DNA of 64,000 bases from Coprococcus ammoniilyticus (GCF_025567345.1 NZ_JAOQJS010000001.1:496001-560000), one strand, 5' to 3'. Shown: positions 27,707 through 38,140, numbered from the stretch's first letter. Notes: generated by a model from the sequence alone, not told the origin. Numbers and translations are program-made.

Positions 27707-29344
27707 GTGGCAAAGCAGTACGTGATGATCAATGACATAATCGAAGAACATAATGCGAGAATGTATAACTTAAGAAAATACTACCCGTTTTTTGTGTTAT
27801 CGGAAACTGCATTTACACAGTACAGAGATGGACGATATAACAGTCTGGATATGGGATATATCACCATGGCGGTACTGCGTTTTTTTATTGAGGAAAACAA
27901 CTTCAACGAGAGGGACATCACATATCCCCAGTGTGAAGCATTTATAAAAGAGCTACTGATCCGTGATTTCGATATTGAGATCGAGGACGAGGATATGGCA
28001 GACCTGATCTTATATATATTTGACAAGATCAGAAATGATGGAAAAGCATTTGAATTTATATTTTACGATCCGGGTAAGAAGCAGAAGAAGACCGGGCGTG
28101 TCAGACTGATCGACAGCCGGATCACGGATGGAAAGGTGCTCTATTACATAACTGCGGATGGGATAGAATTCTATCTTGATACCAAGGAGATCAAGGACGA
28201 GAGCAAGATCAATGTAGAACAGGTTTTGCTTGAGAAGATGATCACCGGAGAGAATTTCAAGGGAGGTATCGAGGTTGTCAAGCGGATCAACAGCGAAGTG
28301 AACCGGCTTGTAAGAGAAAAAGACGATATCGTAGATCTGCTTTCTTACGATGTATTTGCCGGGGCAGAAGCTTATGAGAAATATATGAAGACGGTTGGCA
28401 AATGGTTTTCCGAGGAACAGAAATTATTTGCGAAGAACAAGGCACTGGTCGATAAGGCAGTTGCGAAAGCGAACTTTGACCATCTGACAAAAGGTTCTAC
28501 GTTGTTGGATGAGATCAGTCAGTTGGAGCTGGAATTGAAGAAGACCATATTAAAGCATGGAAATCTGATCAACAGCACCATGGAATTACAGAATATATCG
28601 GACAACATTATTCAGAAGGCGAAGTTAAAGCGTCTGCGTCCGGTATTTGACTTTGAAAAAGAATTACAGAAGATGATCAGGGAGGATCGGCCGGATAAGA
28701 TGGGCATGATTCTTGCTCCTTTATTTGCACCGGCGATCACGAAGTCGTTCTCGATGACATCGATCGACAATCTTCTTACGCTCAAATCAGAGGATGAGGC
28801 GAAGATGGTGACAGCAAAGAAAGAAGATGTAAATGCGAACTTCCGTTACGAGGACGAGATTGAAGAAGAACGCTCCGGCAGAAACTATGGCAAGTTATTC
28901 TTTGAACTGATGGATGTGCTTGCCCGCTGGAAGAAGCTCAGCCTGAAAGAATTCAACGGATTCCTAGAGATACGATTTGGAAAAGAAATCTATGAGAATG
29001 CCGATTATTACGCATTCCTTACCCATCTGGCACAGAAGAAGGAATATGATATCAGCCGGATGTTAAAGAAGCAGGATACCATGCTTGAAAAGCTGGTAGT
29101 TGACAGTATTCGGGAATATCAGAAGGTGCGGGACAGCATCGGAGAGCAGCAGATACCACAGGCTACAGCCGACAGCATTTCAACCGTAAGCGTACCGGAT
29201 ATTTATTCGGAAGATGCTTATGCTCCGGATATCTCATTTGAGCCATACAAAGATATGCGCTTCACGCTGACCTTTGACAGCACTGAGGAGATCCCGGTTG
29301 GAGCAGATATGTATGTTACGAACATAATATTTGAATTGCAATAA
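27707..29344 (+). CDS. JetA-like (kleisin/MukF-type) subunit of an SMC complex
   Basis: 545 residues; GTG start after AGGGAG. An N-terminal region with winged-helix character (about 15-110) is followed by long helical segments (about 190-330) and a C-terminal winged-helix-like part, ending in a short beta segment. I recognise it as the JetA/DUF5716 group, which plays the kleisin role of MukF in Wadjet complexes. It is first in a three-gene operon with a MukE-like and an SMC gene, 21 bp before the next start. The Wadjet family restricts circular plasmid DNA, but only when a JetD nuclease is present, and none is seen here. Confidence 0.75.
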   Translation: MAKQYVMINDIIEEHNARMYNLRKYYPFFVLSETAFTQYRDGRYNSLDMGYITMAVLRFFIEENNFNERDITYPQCEAFIKELLIRDFDIEIEDEDMADLILYIFDKIRNDGKAFEFIFYDPGKKQKKTGRVRLIDSRITDGKVLYYITADGIEFYLDTKEIKDESKINVEQVLLEKMITGENFKGGIEVVKRINSEVNRLVREKDDIVDLLSYDVFAGAEAYEKYMKTVGKWFSEEQKLFAKNKALVDKAVAKANFDHLTKGSTLLDEISQLELELKKTILKHGNLINSTMELQNISDNIIQKAKLKRLRPVFDFEKELQKMIREDRPDKMGMILAPLFAPAITKSFSMTSIDNLLTLKSEDEAKMVTAKKEDVNANFRYEDEIEEERSGRNYGKLFFELMDVLARWKKLSLKEFNGFLEIRFGKEIYENADYYAFLTHLAQKKEYDISRMLKKQDTMLEKLVVDSIREYQKVRDSIGEQQIPQATADSISTVSVPDIYSEDAYAPDISFEPYKDMRFTLTFDSTEEIPVGADMYVTNIIFELQ

Positions 29345-29365
29345 AAATACATGTGAGGAAAAAAG

Positions 29366-30091
29366 ATGGACAGCAGAAATTTGGATAAGGCGATTGAGAT
29401 CTACGCCAGACTGATACAGGGTGAAACGATCGCGAAAGCAAGCAGAGAAAACAGTGCTCTGTACGAAGATTATTATGGAAATGCGGAAGTCTACGAGATC
29501 GTAGGCAATCTGTTAAAGAAACTGAATCTGAGTATTTACGAATATAATGAAGCACTTTATATCACTCCGGGTGAAGGCAACCGGGTATTTGGTTATACAA
29601 ATGACGATATGAAGCGCATACTTGGACTGCGTCTGAATAAAGAATTATTCCTGTGCTATTTCCTCATGTATGTGATCCTGCTGTATTTTTATAAAGATTC
29701 CGGAAGCTATCAGTTCCGTGAATTTATCAAGCCGGAAAAGGTGATCGAAGAGGCGGACAAATATCTGGCAGATGTAACGAAACGGTTGTCTGTATTTTCA
29801 GCAGAGGATGTCGGGGCAGAGAGCTTTAAAGCGGTTGGGCTGCTGTGGGATGAGCTTCCGGCAGTCAGTCATGCAGTCTATGACGGAGAAAAGACGAAGG
29901 CGTCAAAGGCATCCAAATCCGGTTATGTGAAGCTGACATTTAACTTTATGGTCAGCCAGAAATTATTTGTCGAGAACGAAGAACGCTACTATCCGACCGA
30001 TCGGTTCAAGGCGTTATGTGAGAATTATTTTGAAGAATACAGGGGACGTCTGTATCAGCTGCTTGGAGGTGAAGAGGATGCCGTGCATTAA
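29366..30091 (+). CDS. JetB-like (kite/MukE-type) subunit of an SMC complex
   Basis: 241 residues, the size of MukE/JetB kite proteins, with predicted tandem winged helices (the LDKAIEIYARLIQGETIAKAS and YEIVGNLLKKLNLSIYEYNEALYI segments). I place it in the DUF6063-type group. It should bind the kleisin and bridge to the SMC. The last 14 bp overlap the start of the SMC gene, so the two proteins are coupled. Confidence 0.72.
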   Translation: MDSRNLDKAIEIYARLIQGETIAKASRENSALYEDYYGNAEVYEIVGNLLKKLNLSIYEYNEALYITPGEGNRVFGYTNDDMKRILGLRLNKELFLCYFLMYVILLYFYKDSGSYQFREFIKPEKVIEEADKYLADVTKRLSVFSAEDVGAESFKAVGLLWDELPAVSHAVYDGEKTKASKASKSGYVKLTFNFMVSQKLFVENEERYYPTDRFKALCENYFEEYRGRLYQLLGGEEDAVH

Positions 30092-33000
30092 CCGAATACG
30101 AGTAAATAATGTAAAATACAACTTTGGTACACAGCAGTACGATGATTTTTCGATGCGTATGTATGGCAAGAACACGCTTTATGACCTTGCAAACGGTGGA
30201 GGAAAGAGTGTGCTGATGCTTCTTCTGCTTCAGAATCTGATACCGAATTGTACGTTAGATGATAAGCAGCCAATCGAGAAATTATTCCGGAATGGTGGCG
30301 GCAATACGACTATTCATTCCCTGATCGAATGGAAATTAGACGACGCGGATATCAAGGATGGATACCGCTACATGACGACCGGCTTCTGTGCCAGGAAAGC
30401 AAAGGAATCCGACGAAGGAGCATCGCAGGACGGACAGACGGCGGCAATCGAGTATTTCAATTACTGCATTTTCTATCGGGATTATAATAAGAACGATATC
30501 ATTAATCTTCCATTGTCAAATGGTAATGAAAGAATTACATACAGTGGTCTAAAATCCTACATTAAGGAGCTTGGACATAAGGATATGAGCCTTGAAGTGC
30601 GCTTATTTGAGCGGAAAGGGGAGTACCAGCGGTTCATCAGCGAATATGGTCTGCATGAGAGCCACTGGGAGATCATCCGTGGAATCAATAAGACAGAGGG
30701 TCATGTCCGTACTTATTTTGAGACGAATTATAAGACGACCAGAAAAGTAGTAGAAGATCTGCTGATCGAGGAGATCATAGAGAAAGCATTTCTGACCCGT
30801 ACCGGTAGGGATGGGGATGAGAGCACGATGGCAGAAACGCTGCTTGATATTAAGGATAAATTGAACGTGCTGGCACAGAAGAAACGGGATATTGCGAACT
30901 TCGATCATCAGATCGAGCTGATCAATGTCTTGCAGGCAAAGGTCAATTCCTGTATTAACCAGTACGAGGCACACGAAGATATCACAAGGCAGCTTGCGGA
31001 TATCTATGTGACGGGAAAAGAACTGACATCGAGAGAAAATGAACATCTGGAAGAATTGCTTGTGGCAAAACAGACTGCATTTGAACAGAAGGAAAGCCAG
31101 AAGAAGCGGTTGGAGAATCTGAAGATCACCAGAGATGGTTTCCGTCTGCAGGAGCTCAGGGATAAGTCAGAACAGTTAAATGCAAATCTTGCTGAAAATG
31201 AACGACAGGTATCGGCATTAAAGCAGGATATGAATATGAAAGAAAGTATCAATGATTATCTGGGTTATCTGGAAGACAGAAAACAGTTATCCGAGAATCA
31301 GAAGATCATCGATCATATCTTACAGAATACCGGGGCAGACCGTGAGAAAATGACGGCCTATGCCTATAACAGAAAGCTTCGGGATGATGCGCGTTTGAAA
31401 GAGCTTCTTCTGGCAAAGGAAGAGGTCGAACAGTCGCATGAGTATGCAGTGAAAGAGGCTGATTACTGCATGAAATGTATCAAAGAGGGCGAGATCGAGC
31501 TGGCTGTATCCGGGGATAATCGGAAAGCGGCTTCGGACAAATTACAGTCCTTAAATAACAAGATATCCGAACTGACCTCACAGGTTGCCCTGCTTGTTGT
31601 GTCGGATGCGGCAAACGTGATCGAAGCATCCGAAGAAAAGGCAGCAGAATTTGAGGCATCCTTACAGGCACTTGCAGAGAGCATACGGGAAGATCAGGAG
31701 CAGGTATTTGAAGACCGTTACCGGTTGTCACTTGCGGAAAACAGTCTGGAAACACTGGAAAAAGAATATGAGACAAGCCATCTGGATGCAGAGGAATATC
31801 GTCAGGCAGCTAAGAAGTTAGAAAGCATTATGGCGGTATATAGTGTAGAGAAAGCAGAAGAAATCATAGATGCGATCAATGCAAGGATCACAGGAACGCT
31901 GACCGAGACGATCACCAGAAAACAGGAGATTGACCGTTTGCTCGAAAGACGCAAATATCTGGAATCCGGACGTTTATTCGGACCGAGTGCAGGAGCATCG
32001 GCAGTTATTGATTATATCGTGACCAGACATGGACATATGGCGATGCACGGAGCTGATTATCTGGCAGCACTTAAGTCGGAGCAGCGGTCGGAGATCTTGA
32101 AGAAAAACAGAGCACTTCCGTATGGAGTAGTTGTGAAGAATTTTGCTGATATTGCAGAGGATATCAATCTGGATTCGATTCAGACAGACAATGAAATGGT
32201 TTTGATCTACGATATGGATGACCTGTCTGAAAAGGCAGTTACCTTAAACGAAAATGCCGTTATGGTCTGCAGAAAAGGCGAATATTTCACAGACGATGAG
32301 ATTCTGAAATCGTTAAAAGAAGAACTGACGATCCAGATTCGTGGCCTTGAGGATGAGATATCCCTGATTGATGAGAAGCTTGCAACCTACCAGGAAGATC
32401 TGGCATTTGTCAGTCATCTGGCAGATGAGAGGCACCTGGATGCGGCAGATATCGAGCGAAAGTTGAATCAGGATCTGTTAAATAAAAAGGATGAGGTCCG
32501 TGAGCTTCAGGATCGTATAACAGAACGGACAAGCCGGATCACCCAGCAGAAAGAAGATGAGGCATCCGTAAAAGAAAAGCTGCATGAGCTGGAGGAAGAC
32601 AAATCAATCCTGCTTCGTATTAAGGAGCTTTCTGATCTGGCAGTTGAGGAAGAATCCCGTTATACGGAGAATGTTCAGAAAGAACAGCGGATCACCGGAC
32701 AGATCGAGAAACTGAAGCGGGATGCAGTCAGATGGAATACAACTGTGAGCGAGACGGAGGCACGGATGCTTGCGATTGCAAACAGTATTCAGGATATACA
32801 GGATAAATGGCAGAATTATTTTAAACCTTATTACCCGGAGGATGGAAAAGTAGATGTGTCACTGGATCCAAAGCAGAAGATTCAGGTGGCACTTGGACAG
32901 GAAACGGAAGATGTATCCAGACGGGATATCGAGATCCTTACGATCTCTGATGAAGTGCTGGAGACAGAATTTATGGCGATGTATGCAGTAGCAAATAAAA

Positions 33001-34556
33001 ATGCACCGGATGTAGAGGATAAGAAGAAGTTGGTTCAGGCATTGTCACAGTCAATGGATCGTATCCTGCATACGATCGAGAAGCGTGGCGTGAAACTCTC
33101 GGATCTGGAAGCACAGACACAGTTATTTGCCACATCTGAACAGCAGTTACAGGCACTTTCTAATGAATTGATGCGTCTGGAACTGGTATCAGCATCCATG
33201 GCGGAAGAACTGAAGAATGTATCAAAGGCTTCCGGCAGATTGGAAGGAAATATCGAATATGCGGTTGCCAGTCTGAAAAAGACTTATGGTGAAGATGCAT
33301 ATGCAGAAGAACAGATTTCTCTAAGTGAAGCAGAGCAGGCGATCGCACAGGGCGATCAGATCCTTGCCGAGCTGGAACAGAGTTATAAGAAGACAGCAGA
33401 GGAATATGAGACCTGTAACAAAGAGCAGGGCTATATGATCGAGCTTTATAAAGATGTAAAACGTATCGTAGATACAAATGACATCAATGTAGAAAATGGT
33501 AAGCTGTTAGAAGCCGGAAAAGAGGAGCTGCGACAGGCATTTGAGACCAGTTTGTTACGATATGACAGAAGCCGCAAGAATTTGGAAAAGACAAGAAATG
33601 AACTGATGCGGTTCAAGGGACAGACAGCGGAAGCACTCAGCGAAATGGGTGTATTCGAGATGGCAGAAACGATCCGCAGAGATGTCATCATACCTGAAAA
33701 CTACTACGATGCAAAGGCATTGCTTGAAAGCCTGTTACAGATCATTTCCTATATCGATCTGGAAAAGGAAAGAGTGGAAAAGGGAATCGAAGATATGGTT
33801 GCGATCAAGGAGAATTTTTGCGGTCAGTGTTTACAGCGTTGTATGGATGTAAAGACCGAGCTTGAGAAGCTTCCAAAATTATCGAAGATCACTGTTGGAG
33901 AAGAAGTCATCCGTATGGTTGATCTGACGATCCCATATGTGAAAGAAGAATTCCTTGCACAGCGCATGTCTGATTATATTGACGATATCGTAAAGGGCGC
34001 AGATGCCTATGAGGATGAGAGGAAGCGTGTCCGTTATATCCGTGACTGTCTTGCATTGAAGCGGTTATTTGGCGTAATGGTCACAGACATGAATGCGATC
34101 AAGCTGAAACTATATAAGAGAGAGCGTATCAAGGAGCAGAGCCGGTATCTTCGTTATGAAGAAGCGGTTGGTAGTACCGGACAGTCACAGGGTATCTACA
34201 TTCAGTTCCTGGTTGCGATCATCAATTATATTGCAGGTATGTATTCTTATGGTGCGGAGGGTGAGATCTCTACAAAGACAATCTTTATTGATAACCCATT
34301 TGGCGCGGCAAAGGATGTATATATCTGGGAGCCGATCTTTGCCATGCTTGCAGCTAATCATGTGCAGTTGATCGTTCCTGCCCGTGGCGCAACTCCGGCG
34401 ATCACCGGCAAATTTGATGTGAACTACGTTCTTGGTCAGCAGATGGTCGGTAACCGCCAGCAGACGGTTGTTGTCGATTACACCAGCAAGACCTCGCAGG
34501 AGGAACTGGAATATCAGGACATCACCTACCAGCAGGCAACCTTCGACTTTATATAA
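30078..34556 (+). CDS. JetC-like SMC ATPase (MukB-type)
   Basis: 1492 residues from the ATG at 30078, after GGAGGTGAAGAGG; the frame extends further upstream but overlaps jetB too much. Walker A is at about 37-44 (LANGGGKSVLM; the first Gly of the usual GxNGxGKS is Ala). Coiled coils occupy most of 330-1250 with a hinge-like globular region near 640-800 (RLFGPSAGASAVIDYI). The C-terminal head shows GSTGQSQGIYIQFLVAIINY (signature-like) and TIFIDNPFGAAKD (Walker B). It is the motor of a ring complex that folds or restricts DNA. The last gene of the operon; no fourth gene follows. Confidence 0.85.
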   Translation: MPCINRIRVNNVKYNFGTQQYDDFSMRMYGKNTLYDLANGGGKSVLMLLLLQNLIPNCTLDDKQPIEKLFRNGGGNTTIHSLIEWKLDDADIKDGYRYMTTGFCARKAKESDEGASQDGQTAAIEYFNYCIFYRDYNKNDIINLPLSNGNERITYSGLKSYIKELGHKDMSLEVRLFERKGEYQRFISEYGLHESHWEIIRGINKTEGHVRTYFETNYKTTRKVVEDLLIEEIIEKAFLTRTGRDGDESTMAETLLDIKDKLNVLAQKKRDIANFDHQIELINVLQAKVNSCINQYEAHEDITRQLADIYVTGKELTSRENEHLEELLVAKQTAFEQKESQKKRLENLKITRDGFRLQELRDKSEQLNANLAENERQVSALKQDMNMKESINDYLGYLEDRKQLSENQKIIDHILQNTGADREKMTAYAYNRKLRDDARLKELLLAKEEVEQSHEYAVKEADYCMKCIKEGEIELAVSGDNRKAASDKLQSLNNKISELTSQVALLVVSDAANVIEASEEKAAEFEASLQALAESIREDQEQVFEDRYRLSLAENSLETLEKEYETSHLDAEEYRQAAKKLESIMAVYSVEKAEEIIDAINARITGTLTETITRKQEIDRLLERRKYLESGRLFGPSAGASAVIDYIVTRHGHMAMHGADYLAALKSEQRSEILKKNRALPYGVVVKNFADIAEDINLDSIQTDNEMVLIYDMDDLSEKAVTLNENAVMVCRKGEYFTDDEILKSLKEELTIQIRGLEDEISLIDEKLATYQEDLAFVSHLADERHLDAADIERKLNQDLLNKKDEVRELQDRITERTSRITQQKEDEASVKEKLHELEEDKSILLRIKELSDLAVEEESRYTENVQKEQRITGQIEKLKRDAVRWNTTVSETEARMLAIANSIQDIQDKWQNYFKPYYPEDGKVDVSLDPKQKIQVALGQETEDVSRRDIEILTISDEVLETEFMAMYAVANKNAPDVEDKKKLVQALSQSMDRILHTIEKRGVKLSDLEAQTQLFATSEQQLQALSNELMRLELVSASMAEELKNVSKASGRLEGNIEYAVASLKKTYGEDAYAEEQISLSEAEQAIAQGDQILAELEQSYKKTAEEYETCNKEQGYMIELYKDVKRIVDTNDINVENGKLLEAGKEELRQAFETSLLRYDRSRKNLEKTRNELMRFKGQTAEALSEMGVFEMAETIRRDVIIPENYYDAKALLESLLQIISYIDLEKERVEKGIEDMVAIKENFCGQCLQRCMDVKTELEKLPKLSKITVGEEVIRMVDLTIPYVKEEFLAQRMSDYIDDIVKGADAYEDERKRVRYIRDCLALKRLFGVMVTDMNAIKLKLYKRERIKEQSRYLRYEEAVGSTGQSQGIYIQFLVAIINYIAGMYSYGAEGEISTKTIFIDNPFGAAKDVYIWEPIFAMLAANHVQLIVPARGATPAITGKFDVNYVLGQQMVGNRQQTVVVDYTSKTSQEELEYQDITYQQATFDFI

Positions 34557-34573
34557 GGTGTTATACCGTACAA

Positions 34574-34714
34574 ACAAATGCCGAACATACCATTTGTTAC
34601 GCAAAACACTTGCGTTCGATTCTCACGCAGCGGTGCTAAACTCACTGCTTAAGCAGTTCGTTAAGAACCGGCGTTCGAATAGGTTTGCTACACAAAGGTA
34701 TGTTCGGCATTTGT
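34574..34714. repeat. Palindromic MITE-like element B (141 bp)
   Basis: ACAAATGCCGAACATACC (34574-34591) pairs perfectly with the 18 bp at 34697-34714. It lies right after the SMC operon and may also end its transcription. Confidence 0.8.
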
Positions 34715-34830
34715 TCTGATATGATTGTCAAACAGATCTATAACCTCAAAAGCAGGTATAGAACCAAAATGTAAGAATTGTTTTACAATAGCCCCATGTA
34801 TATTATAGTCTGTAAGCTTTTTCTGCATTT

Positions 34831-34860
34831 ACGCAAAACACTTGCGTTCGAATAGGTTTA
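34831..34860. repeat. Partial second copy of element B sequence
   Basis: The run ACGCAAAACACTTGCGTTCG occurs at 34599-34618 and again at 34831-34850. The following GAATAGGTTT occurs at 34677-34686 and 34850-34859. The second copy looks like element B with the middle deleted. It contains a 6-bp hairpin (ACGCAA/TTGCGT) and abuts the aminotransferase stop. Confidence 0.65.
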
Positions 34861-36072
34861 CTGGTGGTAGTAGCTTAAGAAATCAGCAATTCTTCCCATA
34901 GCGGTTTTAAGCTGCACGATATTTGGCAGATATACGATACGGAAATGATCCGGGTCTGTACAGTTGAAGCCGGTACCACAGGTGATCAGGATCTTCTTCT
35001 CACGGAGAAGATCAAGGGCAAACTTCTCATCATCCTTGATATGGAACTTCTCCTGATCCAGTTTTGGGAATATGTAGAAAGAAGCTTTTGGTTTCACAAC
35101 GGATACACCGGGAATGTCACAGAGGGCATTGTAGATATATTCACGCTGTTCGTAGATTCGTCCGCCCGGAAGCAGGAGTTCATCGGCACTCTGATAACCG
35201 CCCAGAGAAGTCTGAACGATACTCTGTGCAGGAACATTTGAACAAAGACGCATTGAAGACAGAAGATTCAGACCTTCGATGTAGCCTTTTACATGATCCT
35301 TTCTGCCGCATAGACACATCCAGCCGATACGGTAACCGGCTACACGATGGGATTTGGACAGACCGTTGAAGCTGATCGTGAACACATCCGGTGCCAGAGA
35401 TGCGAGTGCAACATGCTTTCTGCCATCCATAACCAGTCTGTCGTAGATTTCATCTGCAAACAGGATCAAATCGAATTCTCTTGCAAGATCAACAATCTGT
35501 TCCAGAATCTCCTTTGGATATAAGGCACCTGTTGGGTTATTTGGATTGATCACGACGATACCCTTTGTATTTGGAGTGATCTTACTTCTCATATCATCGA
35601 TATCCGGATACCAGTCACTCTGTTCATCACAAATATAGTGAACAGCAGTACCGCCTGCCAGTGTGACAGAAGCTGTCCATAATGGGTAATCAGGAGAAGG
35701 AACCAGAATCTCATCTCCATTATTTAAAAGTCCCTGCATAGACATGGTGATCAGTTCACTTACACCATTTCCGGTATAGATATCGTCAATTCCGACATTT
35801 GGAATATGCTTTAACTGGCAATACTGCATGATAGCCTTTCTTGCGGAGAATAAGCCCTTGGAATCGGAATATCCTTCGGTGTCTCTCAGATTGTAAGACA
35901 TGTCTTTGATGACTTCATCCGGTGCGTGAAAACCAAATGGTGCAGGGTTTCCGATATTCAGTTTCAGAACATCAATGCCCGCTGCCTGCATGCGGTTTGC
36001 TTCGTCCATAACAGGACCTCTTATGTCATAACAAACGTTATCGAGTTTCGTTGATTTTTCGTATGTTCTCAT
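34858..36072 (-). CDS. Pyridoxal-phosphate aminotransferase, alanine-transaminase (AlaA/AlaT) type
   Basis: 404 residues, normal for class I aminotransferases. The PLP lysine is in SFNGLSKSHRVAGYR (about residue 243); NPNNPTGA (about 178-185) and ADEIYDR are also present. The opening (MRTYEKSTKLDNVCYDIRGP) is typical of AlaA. It would interconvert pyruvate/glutamate and alanine/2-oxoglutarate in the cytoplasm. A T-box leader precedes it, so it is probably controlled by an uncharged tRNA. Aspartate or another amino acid remains possible. Confidence 0.88.
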   Translation of the reverse strand: MRTYEKSTKLDNVCYDIRGPVMDEANRMQAAGIDVLKLNIGNPAPFGFHAPDEVIKDMSYNLRDTEGYSDSKGLFSARKAIMQYCQLKHIPNVGIDDIYTGNGVSELITMSMQGLLNNGDEILVPSPDYPLWTASVTLAGGTAVHYICDEQSDWYPDIDDMRSKITPNTKGIVVINPNNPTGALYPKEILEQIVDLAREFDLILFADEIYDRLVMDGRKHVALASLAPDVFTISFNGLSKSHRVAGYRIGWMCLCGRKDHVKGYIEGLNLLSSMRLCSNVPAQSIVQTSLGGYQSADELLLPGGRIYEQREYIYNALCDIPGVSVVKPKASFYIFPKLDQEKFHIKDDEKFALDLLREKKILITCGTGFNCTDPDHFRIVYLPNIVQLKTAMGRIADFLSYYHQ

Positions 36073-36198
36073 GCGATATACCTCTCTTTATAAGAATTTA
36101 TCCGGCTCCCAAAACCGGAAGTTAAGCAACCTTAAGAATCCATTCTTGTACAGGAAACTGTTGTTATGGGAATCTGCCGGACTTTATAAGATGACAAT

Positions 36199-36480
36199 AA
36201 AAAAGCCCAAGCAAATAAATTTTGCTTAGGGCGAACTTATTATTTTTATAGTCCGTGTTACCACCTAACTTCAGGAAAAACTTCCTGCACTCTGTACGGC
36301 CAGATCTCTTAACCGTTGTTCCTGTAACGTGGAACCTTCCGTTGACTGCTAATCTAAAACCTATTTCGCAATCACAGCTCGGGGACTGCTTCCTTAAGAT
36401 GTTCTACAGGCTCACACCAGCCGCCTGCTCTCTGAAGTAACACTTGCTTAAGTACTCCTTCCTGTCATAGCCTTTGATTT
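36199..36480 (-). promoter_or_regulatory. T-box leader of the aminotransferase gene
   Basis: On the minus strand: a stem I region with AGTA (near 36450), AGAGAG and GGCTGGTGTGAGCC-like apical sequence; the T-box core TAGGTGGTAACACGG (36253-36267); then the terminator hairpin GCCCTAAGCAAA...TTTGCTTGGGC (36205-36232) and a T run. Uncharged tRNA should favour the antiterminator. The specifier codon could not be placed with confidence; alanine is inferred only from the gene served. Confidence 0.85.
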
Positions 36481-36489
36481 TTCTAAAAG

Positions 36490-37440
36490 TCTAGCACTGC
36501 ACAGGGGAAAAGTCAACTTAATTTTTATGGAATTATAATTGTTTAAAAAATATATACAATTAATACTACAATACAACGTTTGAATACAAAAAGACAAAAT
36601 AAATACAATAAAATGATTAAATTGTCAAAAAATAATGTTGACAAAATGGGTATTATCACATATAATAAAGATACATTAAAGAACGGTCATCAAACAGATG
36701 CCACCTGGATAAACAGATCGAGGTCCGGTACACGGAAACTGGTCAAAAGTAAAAGGTGTTTTCCAGAAGTTCAAGGAAGGAGGAGATTCCGTTGGATACA
36801 ATTGAAGAACAGTTTTATCGTAGCAGCATACATGATTGGGAAGTTGTTTCCACACGGGATGCCTTATCGATATAACTTGAAACAAGTCCCCACACAGATG
36901 TCGGTTCGGCATAGATTGAAGTATCGGGACGTAGGTATTAGATTACCGGTTATGTTCTGCTAGGATTGTTCAAAACACAAGATATAGGTAGTGTTTCAAG
37001 GGCATTAGGCTATATCACATAGACGCTTAGAAGTTGTTGGAAGGATTGGTACAACATAGTATCTGTTCAGGCAGTGACTGTTACAGATGCCACTTGTTTA
37101 GATTCGTTATAAGCAGGAGTTTATATAATATGTACCATTGCGGTATAACATTTCACATCTTTTGAAATATTGTACCATACATCTAAGATTTGAATGATGC
37201 AGTTGCATCGGGAGCATACATAATTGCTCATCCTTCAGTAGAATTTATTTATAGATTTTATATAAAATGGCGTTTTATATGGCGGGTGTGGAAACCTCGA
37301 ATATTTACAGAATACTTCGACAATAATCTAAAATTAAATACATACAAAAGCCCAGGTGCTTATGCATCTGGGTTTTTGTATGTTCATCGAGCCAGTAGGC
37401 AGATGGGATATATTACACGATTTGGGTTGATCGATTCTGT
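36490..37440. other. Gene-free stretch with decayed coding remnants
   Basis: About 950 bp without a sound gene. Short open pieces such as EEIPLDTIEEQFYRSSIHDW (near 36775-36835) and ITGYVLLGLFKTQDIG (near 36945-36990) look like protein but are broken by stops and frame changes. No family was recognised. The right end holds the hairpin at 37346-37378. Confidence 0.4.
37346..37378 (-). terminator. Terminator after the DUF6512 gene
   Basis: CCCAGGTGC pairs with GCATCTGGG around a 4-base loop, with A-rich and T-rich flanks on the two sides, so it can work in both directions. Confidence 0.7.
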
Positions 37441-37443
37441 AAG

Positions 37444-37983
37444 TTATTCTGTCGGTGGGATAAAGATCGGGAGATTCGGTGCATTATAAGAGAAAACAGC
37501 GGTGATAAGGATAAGTCCGATCAGAAGAATATAACCGATACTATATACCCATTTTGGAATCTGGTGGAGCGAAAGCAGGTGAATCACACTTAGAAGCTGT
37601 CCTGCCAGAATACCGATGCCATAGGCTGTAAGGTCGATAGACATTCCGGTAAGTCCGAATCCGCCGGAGAACACATAATAGATGCTGACAATGATCAGAT
37701 CTGAGATGCAGACGCTGGCTGAGATCATCAGGATCACTTTATGGATCGAAGGTCCACAGGGAATAAAATGCAGACCATAAAGGATCAGCATAACGATGAG
37801 CACCGGATACAGGGTAAGCTTCAGATGCTCCCAGATACTTTCATTGATCGGTGTGCACCAGGCGACCAGATTACTTTTCTCTAAGATGACATATAGAAAA
37901 TGCCAGCCGCTTCCAAGTATCACAATACAGATGGAAGAGAAAACACTCCAGATAAAAAAGTTGTGTTTAACAGACTGATTCAT
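37444..37983 (-). CDS. DUF6512-family membrane protein
   Basis: 179 residues with about five hydrophobic helices. The segment WHFLYVILEKSNLVAWCTPI followed by NESIWEHLKL is characteristic of DUF6512. Function unknown. It is transcribed away from the malic enzyme gene; a perfect 8-bp inverted repeat (AATTGCTG/CAGCAATT, near 38011-38034) lies between the two starts and could be an operator. Confidence 0.8.
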   Translation of the reverse strand: MNQSVKHNFFIWSVFSSICIVILGSGWHFLYVILEKSNLVAWCTPINESIWEHLKLTLYPVLIVMLILYGLHFIPCGPSIHKVILMISASVCISDLIIVSIYYVFSGGFGLTGMSIDLTAYGIGILAGQLLSVIHLLSLHQIPKWVYSIGYILLIGLILITAVFSYNAPNLPIFIPPTE

Positions 37984-38140
37984 TGAAATCCTCCATATTA
38001 TTTTGTGGTATTAATTGCTGTTATATGCCAGCAATTTATGTTATTATATCTATATAATATATTCACAAAAACCAGAATATATGCAGCCATATAGAAGATG
38101 GTTTCAGATATAATAATCAATGAATAAAGGAGTTATACAA

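Noticed and set aside
36580..36963. 127-codon frame in the gene-free region after the T-box
   Set aside because: No ribosome site, poor protein-like composition, and other frames hold better but broken pieces.
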